Positions 1 to 9,433 of a stretch of 64,000 bases of DNA are shown here, in pieces; positions within the stretch are counted from its first letter, which is position 1, and each line of letters starts with the position of its first letter. The translations under genes and the position numbers were made by a program. This DNA is from Collinsella aerofaciens (GTDB lineage Bacteria > Actinomycetota > Coriobacteriia > Coriobacteriales > Coriobacteriaceae): the NCBI RefSeq assembly GCF_020181355.1, contig NZ_CP084004.1, forward strand, positions 1,674,001 through 1,738,000. Reading direction: 5' to 3'. The notes beneath the pieces were generated by a model. It worked only from the letters and a program-made list of their open reading frames with translations. It did not search any database and was not told the origin of the DNA.

Positions 1-284
1 ACCCGACGCCTTCGTATCCTAAGTCCCTGAGCAGCCTGCTTACGTGGGCTCCCGGCCAGTACACCTGCGCTGTCAAGTGCGACCTGTGCGCCTTCGATCC
101 GGACGGCCCGCATTGTGTGGCGGCGTGCCCCACCAAGGCGCTGACCGTCATGGGCGGCGCGGCCGATCGCGAGCTCGACGAGGCCAAGCGCTTGCGCTCG
201 ATCGAAAACGGTCCGGTCGTCGACGTTACCGCTGTGGCCCAGGGCCTGTCCGAGAAAGCAGAAGGGAGCGTAAACAATGGATAG
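1..284 (+). CDS. 4Fe-4S ferredoxin subunit, C-terminal part (HyfA/HycB/HydN-like)
   Basis: The 5' part lies outside the window; the frame is open from base 3 to the TAG at 282-284. The visible part carries two cysteine clusters, YTCAVKCDLC and HCVAACPTKAL, typical of polyferredoxin electron-transfer subunits that carry electrons between formate dehydrogenase and the hydrogenase small subunit. Its last 8 bases overlap the start of the hydrogenase-4 subunit B gene, so it is the preceding gene of the same operon, in the hyfA position. HyfA, HycB and HydN cannot be told apart from the fragment. Confidence 0.8.
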   Translation, partial: PTPSYPKSLSSLLTWAPGQYTCAVKCDLCAFDPDGPHCVAACPTKALTVMGGAADRELDEAKRLRSIENGPVVDVTAVAQGLSEKAEGSVNNG

Positions 285-2295
285 CATGACGCTGTTTATC
301 GCATCGCTTGCCGTCTCGTGCATCGGTGCGCTCGCCTCGGTTCTGCTGATCAAGGCCGATAACGCCGCCAAGACCGCCGGCTGCCTTATCGGCGCCGTCG
401 CCGCGGTGCTTTCGTTTGTGGCCGGTATCCAGGCCGTGCTGGGCGATGTCACGTCGGTCGACACCATCGTGTTCTTCCCGTTTGCTCATTTCCAGCTGCT
501 GCTCAATCAGCTGTCCGGCCTGTTCGTGGCGCTCATCTCGGTGCTCGCGTTTGCCGGTTCGATCTACGGTCTCAACTACTTTGATGAGTACCCGGGCAAA
601 AAGGGCCGCGCCGGCTTCTTCTTTAACACCTTCGTGGCGTCCATGATGCTCGTCATCACCGCCGACAACGTGTTTTGGTTCCTGGTCGCCTTTGAGCTCA
701 TGTCGCTGACCTCGTACTTCCTGGTCGTGATCGAGGAGAACGAGAACTCCATCCATGGCGGTTGGCTCTACTTTGTGATCGCGCACGTGGGCTTTGTGCT
801 CATCATGGCGAGCTTCCTCACCATGACCAACTTCGCCGGTGGCTCGTTTGCCTTTGCGGATTTCCGCGCTACGCAGTTTAGCCCCGCGGTCGCATCCGTG
901 TGCTTCGTGCTCGCCTTCTTTGGCTTTGGCGCCAAGGCCGGTATCATCCCGCTGCACGGCTGGCTGCCCAAGGCACATCCCGAGGCGCCGTCCAACGTGT
1001 CGGCCCTCATGTCCGGCGGCATGATCAAGATCGGTATCTTCGGCATCCTCAAGGTTGGTCTCGACCTGCTCTCCGCCTCGGGCGTTCAGGTCTGGTGGGG
1101 CCTTATGGTCATGGTCTTCGGTGCGATCTCGTCGGTCCTCGGCGTGGCCTTCGCCCTGCAGGAGCATGACATCAAGCGCCTGCTGGCCTATCACTCCGTC
1201 GAGAACATCGGCATCATTCTGCTCGGCGTCGGCGCCTCCATGGCCGCCATGGCGCTCAACTCGGTCGGCATCGCCGTCCTGGCTCTGATGGCCGCCCTCT
1301 ACCACACGTTTAACCACGCGATGTTTAAGGGCGAGCTGTTCTTGGGCGCCGGTGCGCTGCTGTACTCCACGGGTACGCGCAATATGGAGAAGATGGGCGG
1401 TCTGTTCCGTCGTATGCCGGCAACGGCCATCTGCTTCCTCGTCGGCGCGCTTGCCATCTCGGCCATCCCGCCCTTCAACGGCTTTGTGTCCGAGTGGTTT
1501 ACCTATCAGTCGCTGTTTAACGCCGCCATGCAGGGCGACAAGGCCGTCATGATCGTGGCCGTGTTCGCTGCCGTCGCGCTTGCCATTACCGGCGCGCTGG
1601 CCGTCACGTGCTTCGTCAAGGCCTATGGCGTCTCCTTTGCCTCCGCGCCCCGCTCCGAGGCCGCGGCCAATGCCAAGGAGGTTCCCGCCCCCATGGTGTT
1701 TGCGCAGGGCCTGCTCGCGGCCATCTGCGTCGTGCTGGGCATTGGCGCTCCCGTGATCGCGCCCGTGCTGGTCGATGTCGCCGCGTCCGTGCTGCATCCG
1801 TACGGTGGCGTGTTTGCTACCGAGGGCATGCAGCTCATGAACCAGTACTCCGGCGCTGCCACCTCCACGCCCGCGATCGCTATTGCGCTCGTGGTGCTCG
1901 TCGGCCTTGCCTGCGGTTATCGCAAGCTCAAGACCGTCGGCAAGGTGCAGAAGTCCCAGCCGTGGGCATGCGGCTATGCTCCCAACGAGCATATGCCCGT
2001 CGTGGCCACGACCTTTGCCTCCGAGGTGTCCTGGTTTATGCAGCCGCTCTACACGTTGCGTGACCGCTGCACGGCCGTCTGTTGGTCCATCGCGCACTTC
2101 TTCCAGAAGCTCACCGGTGTGGCCGAGGCTGTGGAGCCCGTACCCGACAAGGTTCTCGTCGATGCCCCGCATAAGGGTGTCGAGAAGCTCGCCGACCTCG
2201 CGACTAAGCTCGAGGGCGGCAACTACAGCATCTATATCTGCTACATCGTCGCGGCACTCGTGGTGTTCCTCGTGCTCGCCGTGCAAATGGGTTAA
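277..2295 (+). CDS. hyfB: Hydrogenase-4 subunit B, NuoL/M/N-type membrane antiporter subunit
   Basis: 672 aa, the usual length of HyfB/HycC. It is an integral membrane protein with about 14-16 hydrophobic segments and the proton-translocating NuoL/M/N core. A glutamate near residue 140 (FWFLVAFELMS) and the ALYHTFNHAMFKG segment near 340-352 match the conserved TM5 acid and the broken-helix Lys/His region. It should couple electron flow in the [NiFe] module to ion translocation. The start ATG overlaps the upstream ferredoxin gene by 8 bases, and hyfC follows after 12 bases behind a strong GGAGGGGAG ribosome site. Family assignment is firm; the coupled ion is not known. Confidence 0.95.
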   Translation: MDSMTLFIASLAVSCIGALASVLLIKADNAAKTAGCLIGAVAAVLSFVAGIQAVLGDVTSVDTIVFFPFAHFQLLLNQLSGLFVALISVLAFAGSIYGLNYFDEYPGKKGRAGFFFNTFVASMMLVITADNVFWFLVAFELMSLTSYFLVVIEENENSIHGGWLYFVIAHVGFVLIMASFLTMTNFAGGSFAFADFRATQFSPAVASVCFVLAFFGFGAKAGIIPLHGWLPKAHPEAPSNVSALMSGGMIKIGIFGILKVGLDLLSASGVQVWWGLMVMVFGAISSVLGVAFALQEHDIKRLLAYHSVENIGIILLGVGASMAAMALNSVGIAVLALMAALYHTFNHAMFKGELFLGAGALLYSTGTRNMEKMGGLFRRMPATAICFLVGALAISAIPPFNGFVSEWFTYQSLFNAAMQGDKAVMIVAVFAAVALAITGALAVTCFVKAYGVSFASAPRSEAAANAKEVPAPMVFAQGLLAAICVVLGIGAPVIAPVLVDVAASVLHPYGGVFATEGMQLMNQYSGAATSTPAIAIALVVLVGLACGYRKLKTVGKVQKSQPWACGYAPNEHMPVVATTFASEVSWFMQPLYTLRDRCTAVCWSIAHFFQKLTGVAEAVEPVPDKVLVDAPHKGVEKLADLATKLEGGNYSIYICYIVAALVVFLVLAVQMG

Positions 2296-2307
2296 GGAGG
2301 GGAGAGC

Positions 2308-3234
2308 ATGAACAACATCGTACTTGCCGTTCTGCAGGGCGTGGTCGTCATGGCCGTCGCGCCTTTCTTCTCCGGTCTCGGCCGCGTGATCCGCGCCAAG
2401 ATGCACAACCGTCGCGGACCCAGCATCATGCAGGACTATCGCGACCTGGCCAAGCTCTTTGCGCGCCCCGAGTCCCAGAGCGAGGACGCGAGCTTTGCGC
2501 TGCGCATTATGCCGCCGCTGTTCTTCGCCGTCGCCTTTATGCTCGCGATGGGCCTGCCGCTCTTTACGGCACAAAGCCCCATCCCGGTCTTTGGTGACGC
2601 CATCACCATCATGTACAGCTTGGCGCTCGCCCGCTTCTTCTTCGCCCTCTGCGGCGTGGATTCGTCCAACGCCTACGCCGGCATCGGCGGCGTTCGCGAG
2701 CTGCTCATGAGCGTGCTCATCGAGCCGTCCATGCTGCTGGCGCTGTTTGCCGCCGCCCTGGTGTGCGGCTCCACCGACATCGCTACCATGGGTCAGCACA
2801 TCATGACGGGCGCCATCGATGCGCCGGTCGCCGTGATCCTCGCCGGCATCGCCTTTGCGATCGCCTGCTACATGGAACTCGGCAAGCTGCCGTTTGATCA
2901 GGCCGAGGCCGAGCAGGAGCTTCAGGAGGGTCCGCTCGCCGAGCTTTCCGGCCCGTCGCTTGCGATGGCCAAGCTCGCCATGTCCATGAAGCAGGTCCTG
3001 GTCGTCGCCTGGTTCTGCGCGATCTTCGTCCCCTGGGGCGAGCCCGCAACCGTAGGCGCAGCCGCCGTTCTGGGCGCAGTCATCTTCCTGGTGAAGTGCC
3101 TTATCGACTTTGTCGTATGCGGCGTGATCGAGAACTCCTGCTCGCGCTCGCGTTTTAAGGTTCTTGGCAATCAGACCTGGGCCGTCGTGGGCATCGCCGT
3201 TCTGGCGTTTGTCTTCGTGGTCGTCGGCGTGTAG
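2308..3234 (+). CDS. hyfC: Hydrogenase-4 subunit C, NuoH-like membrane anchor
   Basis: 308 aa with about eight membrane segments, NuoH/HycD family. The loop PFDQAEAEQELQEG (about residues 195-208) is the acidic quinone-pocket loop of NuoH homologues, here serving to connect the hydrophilic hydrogenase arm with the antiporter-like subunits. N-terminal residues 25-50 contain the conserved RRGPSIMQDYRDL stretch. It lies between hyfB and hyfD with short spacers (12 and 15 bases) and good ribosome sites, so it is part of one transcript. Confidence 0.94.
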   Translation: MNNIVLAVLQGVVVMAVAPFFSGLGRVIRAKMHNRRGPSIMQDYRDLAKLFARPESQSEDASFALRIMPPLFFAVAFMLAMGLPLFTAQSPIPVFGDAITIMYSLALARFFFALCGVDSSNAYAGIGGVRELLMSVLIEPSMLLALFAAALVCGSTDIATMGQHIMTGAIDAPVAVILAGIAFAIACYMELGKLPFDQAEAEQELQEGPLAELSGPSLAMAKLAMSMKQVLVVAWFCAIFVPWGEPATVGAAAVLGAVIFLVKCLIDFVVCGVIENSCSRSRFKVLGNQTWAVVGIAVLAFVFVVVGV

Positions 3235-3249
3235 GAGAAGGGAGAAACA

Positions 3250-4707
3250 ATGTCATTTGCAGTCAGTCTGTCCCTTCTCGGCTTGGTCGCTATCGCGGCC
3301 CCGATGGTGGCCTCGGTGCTTGTCGCCCTGTTCCCCCGTCCGTACGCCAAGTGGTTCAGCGTTTTGGGTGCCGCCGTCTCGACGGTCTGCACCATCGCCC
3401 TCGCCGCGAATTTCGCTGGCGCCGGCATGCCCGACACGCAGGTCCCCCTGATCTCGTTTGGGCAGACCCTCGTCATGGGATTCACCTTCGATCGCATGAG
3501 CACGCTGCTCGCGCCCGCCTTTGTGGGTATCGGCCTGCTTGTCGTGATCTATTCGATCCCCTATATGAGCGAGAATAACCGTGAGCATCCCGACGCGCCG
3601 CGTCGTCGCTTCTACGCGTACCTCGCGACCTTCATCGGCGCCATGGCCGGCCTTGTGTACAGCTCGACCCTCCTGGGCCAGCTCGTGTTCTTTGAGATCA
3701 CGGGTGCGTGCTCTTGGGGCCTCATTAGCTACTACATGTCGCCTACGGCCAAGAAGGCCGGCATGAAGGCCCTCATCATCACGCACATTGGCGCACTTGG
3801 CCTGTATCTGGGCGCCGCCATCGTGTTTGCCCATACCGGCACCTTCGCCATTACCGCGATTGCCGGCCTCGACGCCAAGCTCAAGGCTATCGTCCTTTTG
3901 CTCGTGCTGTTTGCGGCCTGGGCCAAATCCGCACAGGTTCCCATGTACATGTGGCTGCCTTCGGCCATGGAGGCGCCGACGCCTGTTTCGGCCTACCTGC
4001 ATGGCGCCTCGATGGTTAAGGTCGGCGTGTGCGTGTTCGCGCGTGCACTCGTCTCTGCCGGCGAGATCCCCGAGATCGTGGGCTGGGTCGCCATTATCGA
4101 CGCCATGGTCACCATGCTCTTTGGTTTCCTTATGTACCTGCCGCAAAAGGACATGAAGCGCCTGCTGGCCTTTTCCACGATCGCCCAGCTCTCCTACGTG
4201 TTCTTTGGTCTGGGCCTTTCGGTCTTTGGCAGCCAGCTCGCCTTCGATGGCGCCGTGTGCCACATCTTTAACCACGCTTTTGCCAAGACCCTGTTCTTCC
4301 TGATCGCCGGTTCGTTCTCCTTTACGCTCGGCACGCGTATGCTGCCCAAGCTTCGCGGCATCGTAAAGAAGTACCCGATCTCGGGCGTGGGCTTTGGTGT
4401 CGCGGCTCTTGCCATTGCCGGCGTGCCGCCCATGAACACGTTCTTCTCGAAGTTCCAGATCATCGCCGGCGGCTTTTCTGTGGGTGCCGGCAACGTCGCG
4501 ATCCTGGTGCTCGTGTGCATCATGGTCGCCGAGACCGTCGCCACCTTTGCCTGGTTCCTCAAGTGGATGGGCTATTGCCTGCCCGGCGAGCCGAGCGACG
4601 AGGTCGCTGCGGGAGCCCCGCTTCCCCGCGCGATGGCGTTCGTGTTCATCGTGCTCATCATCATGGTTATCGTCAGCGGCCCGCTTTCGGCCAGCTGGAT
4701 CGGTTAG
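3250..4707 (+). CDS. hyfD: Hydrogenase-4 subunit D, NuoL/M-type antiporter subunit
   Basis: 485 aa, close to the usual 479-aa HyfD length, with about 14 predicted membrane segments. The conserved acid near residue 143 (QLVFFEITGACSW) and the lysine/histidine-rich helix around VCHIFNHAFAKTLFF (about 336-350) are visible. HyfD is the extra antiporter-like subunit that separates Hyf (hydrogenase-4) from the simpler Hyc (hydrogenase-3) complex, so its presence supports the Hyf label. It is preceded by a GGAGAAGGGAGA ribosome site and followed 13 bases later by hyfE. Confidence 0.93.
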   Translation: MSFAVSLSLLGLVAIAAPMVASVLVALFPRPYAKWFSVLGAAVSTVCTIALAANFAGAGMPDTQVPLISFGQTLVMGFTFDRMSTLLAPAFVGIGLLVVIYSIPYMSENNREHPDAPRRRFYAYLATFIGAMAGLVYSSTLLGQLVFFEITGACSWGLISYYMSPTAKKAGMKALIITHIGALGLYLGAAIVFAHTGTFAITAIAGLDAKLKAIVLLLVLFAAWAKSAQVPMYMWLPSAMEAPTPVSAYLHGASMVKVGVCVFARALVSAGEIPEIVGWVAIIDAMVTMLFGFLMYLPQKDMKRLLAFSTIAQLSYVFFGLGLSVFGSQLAFDGAVCHIFNHAFAKTLFFLIAGSFSFTLGTRMLPKLRGIVKKYPISGVGFGVAALAIAGVPPMNTFFSKFQIIAGGFSVGAGNVAILVLVCIMVAETVATFAWFLKWMGYCLPGEPSDEVAAGAPLPRAMAFVFIVLIIMVIVSGPLSASWIG

Positions 4708-4720
4708 GAGGTAGAACGAC

Positions 4721-5374
4721 ATGGGTTATTCGATCGTCAACATCCTTGGCGGCCTTCTGATCGTCACGTCCACCATGGTGGTCGTCTCCAAGAACATCAA
4801 ACATGCCATCAACTGGTATGCGGTGCAGTCGCTGGTGCTCGTGGGGCTGCTCGCTACGCTCGGTGCCACCACCGGTGCGCAGGAGCTGCTTATGTGGGCC
4901 GGATCTGCCTTTATCACTAAGGTCGTCCTGGTCCCTTACATCCTCAACCGCGCATACAAGAAGATGGGCGAGCCGAGCGACGCATCGCTCAAGGCCGGCC
5001 TTAAGCCCGCGTGGGCCATCTGCATCATCGCCGTCGAGGTCGCGATCTGCTTTGCCGTTGTGACGCAGATCAGCCTGCCCACGGCCGAGGTCGCAACGCC
5101 TGCGCTCGCTATTAGCTTCGCTCACTTCTTTGTGGGCCTCACCTGCATCATCTCGCAGCGCAACATCATGAAGCAGATCTTCGGATACTGCCTTATGGAA
5201 AACGGCAGCCACGTGACGCTCGCGCTTTTGGCTCCCACCGCTCCCGAGATCATCGAGATCGGTATCGCCACCGACGCCATCTTTGCCGTCATCATCATGT
5301 CCATCGTCGTGCGTCGCATTTGGGACGACTCCCACTCGCTCGATGCGCGCGACCTGTCCGAGCTGAGGGGGTAG
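4721..5374 (+). CDS. hyfE: Hydrogenase-4 subunit E, small membrane subunit
   Basis: 217 aa against 216 in the best-known HyfE. It has about six hydrophobic segments; the N-terminal half resembles NuoK-like subunits. It sits between hyfD and hyfF exactly as in the canonical hyf order and has a GGAGG ribosome site in the short gap behind hyfD. It contributes to the membrane arm. Recognition rests on position, length and hydrophobicity together with the segment GAQELLMWAGSAFITKVVLVP. Confidence 0.9.
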   Translation: MGYSIVNILGGLLIVTSTMVVVSKNIKHAINWYAVQSLVLVGLLATLGATTGAQELLMWAGSAFITKVVLVPYILNRAYKKMGEPSDASLKAGLKPAWAICIIAVEVAICFAVVTQISLPTAEVATPALAISFAHFFVGLTCIISQRNIMKQIFGYCLMENGSHVTLALLAPTAPEIIEIGIATDAIFAVIIMSIVVRRIWDDSHSLDARDLSELRG

Positions 5375-5377
5375 TCC

Positions 5378-6937
5378 ATGGAAACGTTGATTCTCGCCCT
5401 GCTCGCGACTCCTTTGGTGTTCTCGCTGGTCATGGCGTTTTTGCCCAAGAATACGTCCTATAACGTATTTGCCGGTCTCAACCTGGTCTCCGTCGCAGCT
5501 GTACTGGTGCTGTCGATTATGACGGCCGGTGACGTCCTTATGAGCGGCGAAACCGCGAGCGCTCTTGGCCTGTGGTTCCACCTCGATTCGCTGGGCGCCA
5601 TCTTTGTGCTGCTCATCGGCTTTATCGGTTTTCTTACGGGGCTGTTCTCGCTTCCCTATGTAAAGGCCGATATCGAGGAGGGCTCCATGCCCGCCGAGCG
5701 CGCCAAGCAGTACTTTGCGCTGTTTAGCCTGTTTGTGTTCACCATGCTGCTCGCGTGCCTGTCCAACAACATGATCCTCACGTGGGCCGCCGTGGAGGCA
5801 ACCACGCTTTCCACCGTGTTCCTCGTGGGTATCTACAAGAACAAGACGGCCCTCGAGGCTTCTTGGAAGTATGCGATGGTCTGCACCGCCGGCGTGGCCT
5901 TTGGCCTGTTCGGTACGCTGCTGATCTACGCCAACGCCGCCGACGTGATTCCCAACGCCCACGAGGCCGCGTTCCTGTCGTGCGTGCTGCCGTATGCCGA
6001 CCAGTTCGACCCGACGCTCATGCGCCTCGCCTTTGCGTTTATCGTGATCGGCTTTGGCACCAAAGCCGGCCTGTTCCCCATGCACACTTGGCTGCCCGAT
6101 GCCCACTCCCAGGCTCCGAGCCCTGTCTCGGCCCTGCTCTCGGGCGTGCTGCTTAAGTGCGCCATGCTTGTGATCATGCGCTTCTACGGCTTTACCATCC
6201 AGGCCGTGGGTGCCGAGTATCCGCAACTTCTGCTGCTGATCGTCGGCACGCTGTCCATTTTGGTGGCGGCACTCTCGATGTTTCGCCAGGACGACCTCAA
6301 GCGCCGCTTTGCGTACTCGTCTGTGGAGAACGTGGGCGTTATCGCCCTGTGCCTGGGTATCGGTGGCCCGCTGGGTATCGCCGCGGCCCTGCTGCACTGC
6401 GTGTTCCACGGCTTTACCAAGACGCTTGCCTTCTGCGTGTCCGGCAACATCCAGCACGCTTTTGGCACGCGTAGCCTGGCCAAGATCCAGGGCGTCGTCG
6501 AGGTTGCCCCCGCAACCGCCGCGCTCGCCGTCCTGGCGCTGCTCGGTCTTGGTGCCTTCCCGCCCTTTGGCATGTTTATCTCCGAGTTCCTGACTTTTGT
6601 CGCCGGTGTTACCGCCGGTCCCATGTGGCTGGTCGTCGTGGTCGCCCTCGGTCTTACCGTGGCCATCTCCGCGCTCACCCGTATCGCACTCAAGTCGGTA
6701 TTCGGCCATGCGCCCCAGGGCATGGACAAGCATGAGGCCCCGGCGCTCATGCTTATCCCCGAAATCATCCTGGCTGTCATGATCTTGTGGTTTGGCATCG
6801 CCACCCCGCTGCCCCTCGTGCACGGTGTGGAGACCGCGACCGGCATCGTGCTCGAGCAGAGCACCGAGGAACTTCACGCGACGCCGATGTACCGCGCTGT
6901 GTTCGGTACCGAGACCGCTCAGAGCGAGGTGGAGTAA
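5378..6937 (+). CDS. hyfF: Hydrogenase-4 subunit F, NuoL/M-type antiporter subunit
   Basis: 519 aa (family about 526), third antiporter-like subunit of the complex. The membrane core includes WAAVEATTLSTVFLVGIYK (acid near residue 134), FGTKAGLFPMHTWLPDAHS (about 225-243) and the helix CVFHGFTKTLAFCVSG. These are the standard residues of the proton-antiporter M family. It starts 3 bases after the hyfE stop and ends 3 bases before hyfG, so translation is probably coupled. Confidence 0.94.
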   Translation: METLILALLATPLVFSLVMAFLPKNTSYNVFAGLNLVSVAAVLVLSIMTAGDVLMSGETASALGLWFHLDSLGAIFVLLIGFIGFLTGLFSLPYVKADIEEGSMPAERAKQYFALFSLFVFTMLLACLSNNMILTWAAVEATTLSTVFLVGIYKNKTALEASWKYAMVCTAGVAFGLFGTLLIYANAADVIPNAHEAAFLSCVLPYADQFDPTLMRLAFAFIVIGFGTKAGLFPMHTWLPDAHSQAPSPVSALLSGVLLKCAMLVIMRFYGFTIQAVGAEYPQLLLLIVGTLSILVAALSMFRQDDLKRRFAYSSVENVGVIALCLGIGGPLGIAAALLHCVFHGFTKTLAFCVSGNIQHAFGTRSLAKIQGVVEVAPATAALAVLALLGLGAFPPFGMFISEFLTFVAGVTAGPMWLVVVVALGLTVAISALTRIALKSVFGHAPQGMDKHEAPALMLIPEIILAVMILWFGIATPLPLVHGVETATGIVLEQSTEELHATPMYRAVFGTETAQSEVE

Positions 6938-6940
6938 CGA

Positions 6941-8713
6941 ATGATTGAAACTGAGAACAAGGTGTATGCCCGTCGCTGCGAGAGCCATGTCGAGGCCCTG
7001 CGCCGCGCCGTTCCGGGCTGCATCGAAAAGGTCGAGTGGCAGTGTGAGGACCAGCTGACGATTACCGTCAAGCAGGACAAGCTGCCCGAGGCCGTCCACT
7101 ACCTGTACTACGAGCGCTACGGCTGGATTCCCGTGATCATCGGCAACGATGAGCGCAGCCTGTGCGGCCGTTACGCCGTGTATTACGTCATCTCCATGGA
7201 GGGGGAGGACCCCGGCTGGGTGACCGTGCGCACCGAGGTCGATCCCGCCAAGATGACGTTCCCGTCCGTGACGCCGTTCGTCCCCGCCTGCGTGTGGGGC
7301 GAGCGCGAGCTGCGCGACATGTTCGGCCTGATCCCCGAGGGTCTGCCCGACCGTCGCCGCCTGGTACTGCCCGATGACTGGCCCAGCGGCCTGTACCCGC
7401 TGCGCAAGGACTCCATGGACTACCGCTTCCGTCCCGCTCCCGCGAGCGACATGGAAAACTACGAGTTCTTGGCCGACACCAAGGGCAAGGAGACCACGCT
7501 CGTCCCCATGGGCCCGCTGCACATTACCTCCGACGAGCCTGGCCACTTCCGCCTGTTCGTCGAGGGCGAGACGATCGTCGACGCCGACTACCGTCTGTTC
7601 TACGTGCACCGCGGCATGGAGAAAGTTGCCGAGACGCGCTTGAACTATGACGCCGTGACGTTCCTCGCCGACCGTATCTGCGGCATCTGCGGCTGCGCTC
7701 ACTCTGTGGCCTATGCCGAGGCCGTCGAGCGCGCCCAGGGTATTCATGTCCCGCCGCGCGCCCAGTACATCCGCGCCCTCATGCTCGAGGTCGAGCGTCT
7801 GCACTCACACCTGCTCAATATTGGCCTCGCATCGCACTACACCGGCTTCGACTCCGGCTTCCAGCAGTTCTTCCGCGTCCGCGAGAAGTCCATGGACCTG
7901 GCCGAGAAGCTTTCCGGTCATCGCAAGACCTACGGCCTCAACGTGATCGGCGGCGTGCGTCGCGACATTTTGGCCGAGCAGAAGCTTTCCACGCTCACGA
8001 CCATCCACCAGCTGCGCTCCGAGGTTCAGGAGCTCGTCGACGTCTTGCTCTCCACGCCCAACTTTATTGAGCGTACGAGTGGCATCGGCATTCTGGACCG
8101 CAAGATCGCACGCGACTTCTCTCCGGTCGGCCCGCTCATGCGTGGCTCGGGCTATGCCCGCGACGTGCGCTTTGACCATCCCTTCGACGGCTACGCCGAT
8201 CCGGATGTTCAGAAGATGCATGCTGCTACGGCAGACACCTGCGATGCCTTCGGCCGCACCGCCGTCCGCATCCAGGAGGTCTACGATTCGATCGACATGA
8301 TCGAGACCATGCTCGAGAACTGCCCGTCGGGTCCCATCCTCACCACGGATTGGGAGTACACCCCGCACAAGTACGCCATCGGCGCCACCGAGGCGCCGCG
8401 CGGCGAGGACGTGCACTGGGCCATGCTCGGCAATAACCAGAAGTGCTACCGCTGGCGCGCCAAGGCCGCCACGTACAGCAACTGGCCGGTCCTGCGCTAC
8501 ATGTTCCGCGGCAACACCGTGGGCGACGCGGCGCTGATCGTCGGCTCGCTCGACCCGTGCTACTCCTGCACCGACCGCGTGACGGTGACCGATGTCGCCG
8601 CCAAGCGCGACCACGTGCTCGACAAGGAGCAGTTCGAGAACGTCTGGCGCGACAAGTCGCCGCTTGCGGGCGAGGGCACCATGGCCGCCCCGCTCGATGA
8701 GGAGGCGCTCTAA
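6941..8713 (+). CDS. hyfG: Hydrogenase-4 large catalytic subunit with NuoC-like N-terminal domain
   Basis: 590 aa. Residues 1-165 form a NuoC/30-kDa-like domain and residues from about 185 form the [NiFe] large subunit. The two nickel-binding pairs are present: RICGIC near residues 244-250 and DPCYSC near 538-544. About 45 residues follow the second pair, the expected C-terminal extension that is cut off by a maturation endopeptidase after nickel insertion; such a protease gene (hycI-like) is two genes downstream. All four ligands are cysteine, so it is not a selenium-containing hydrogenase. Fused NuoCD architecture is normal for HyfG/HycE. Confidence 0.95.
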   Translation: MIETENKVYARRCESHVEALRRAVPGCIEKVEWQCEDQLTITVKQDKLPEAVHYLYYERYGWIPVIIGNDERSLCGRYAVYYVISMEGEDPGWVTVRTEVDPAKMTFPSVTPFVPACVWGERELRDMFGLIPEGLPDRRRLVLPDDWPSGLYPLRKDSMDYRFRPAPASDMENYEFLADTKGKETTLVPMGPLHITSDEPGHFRLFVEGETIVDADYRLFYVHRGMEKVAETRLNYDAVTFLADRICGICGCAHSVAYAEAVERAQGIHVPPRAQYIRALMLEVERLHSHLLNIGLASHYTGFDSGFQQFFRVREKSMDLAEKLSGHRKTYGLNVIGGVRRDILAEQKLSTLTTIHQLRSEVQELVDVLLSTPNFIERTSGIGILDRKIARDFSPVGPLMRGSGYARDVRFDHPFDGYADPDVQKMHAATADTCDAFGRTAVRIQEVYDSIDMIETMLENCPSGPILTTDWEYTPHKYAIGATEAPRGEDVHWAMLGNNQKCYRWRAKAATYSNWPVLRYMFRGNTVGDAALIVGSLDPCYSCTDRVTVTDVAAKRDHVLDKEQFENVWRDKSPLAGEGTMAAPLDEEAL

Positions 8714-8714
8714 T

Positions 8715-9431
8715 ATGCTGAAGCTTTGGAAGGTTAACGCCAAGGCCGGCGACGCGACGGTCAAGTACCCGTTTGCGCCGTTTCCCACCAACAAGGACAT
8801 GCGCGGCAAGCCCGAGCACAATGCCGAGCTCTGCATCGCCTGCGGAGCCTGCGGCGTGGCGTGCCCGGCCGATGCCATTCGCATGGACACCGACCTTGCG
8901 GCCGATACCATCACCTGGTCGATCGACTACGGTCGCTGCATCTTTTGCGGCCGTTGCGAGGAAGCCTGCCCCATGGAGGCCATCAAGCTCACCGAGGAGT
9001 TTGAACTGGCCGTCATGAGCAAGGACGACCTCACCAGCAAGAGCGTCTACACGCTCGAGCACTGCTCGCGTTGCGGCAAGCCGTTTGCCCCGCACAAGGA
9101 GATCGACTACGCCAAGCGCCTGCTGCAAAAGGCCGGCGGCATGGAGGCCATCCAGGCTGCCCGTACTGTCGGTATGTGCCAGGAGTGCAAGCGCGAGCTC
9201 GACGCCCTGCGCGCTGCCTCGGCCGTAAAGACCGGCAACGCTGCCGGCATGGCAGCCAACGAGACGCTTGCGTCCGGCGAGCCCCAGGGCCCCGGCATGG
9301 AGTATCTGGGCGGCCACGGCGTGAACCCGGAGTATATCGACCGCGAGCTCAACCCCGATGCGCCCGAGATTCCCGCCGGTCCGGCGCCGGTCGAGGGCAT
9401 CATCATGGATTATGAAATGAAGGAGGAGTAA
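8715..9431 (+). CDS. hyfH: Hydrogenase-4 subunit H, NuoI-like 2x[4Fe-4S] ferredoxin
   Basis: 238 aa from the ATG directly after the hyfG stop; an upstream in-frame start inside hyfG is unlikely. Two [4Fe-4S] motifs, CIACGACGVACP (about residues 40-51) and CIFCGRCEEACP (about 75-86), match NuoI/HyfH. A C-terminal region adds CSRCGKPF near 117 and CQECKREL near 155, two CxxC pairs that could bind another metal, making the protein longer than the usual 180 aa. It passes electrons between the small hydrogenase subunit and the formate dehydrogenase side. Confidence 0.92.
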   Translation: MLKLWKVNAKAGDATVKYPFAPFPTNKDMRGKPEHNAELCIACGACGVACPADAIRMDTDLAADTITWSIDYGRCIFCGRCEEACPMEAIKLTEEFELAVMSKDDLTSKSVYTLEHCSRCGKPFAPHKEIDYAKRLLQKAGGMEAIQAARTVGMCQECKRELDALRAASAVKTGNAAGMAANETLASGEPQGPGMEYLGGHGVNPEYIDRELNPDAPEIPAGPAPVEGIIMDYEMKEE

Positions 9432-9433
9432 CC

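Noticed and set aside
226-2799. Very long open frame on the minus strand opposite hyfB and hyfC, and similar ones opposite hyfD, hyfF and ugd
   Set aside because: High-GC codon bias leaves antisense frames open; the proteins are His/Arg/Gly-rich without any domain, while the plus-strand genes are clear.
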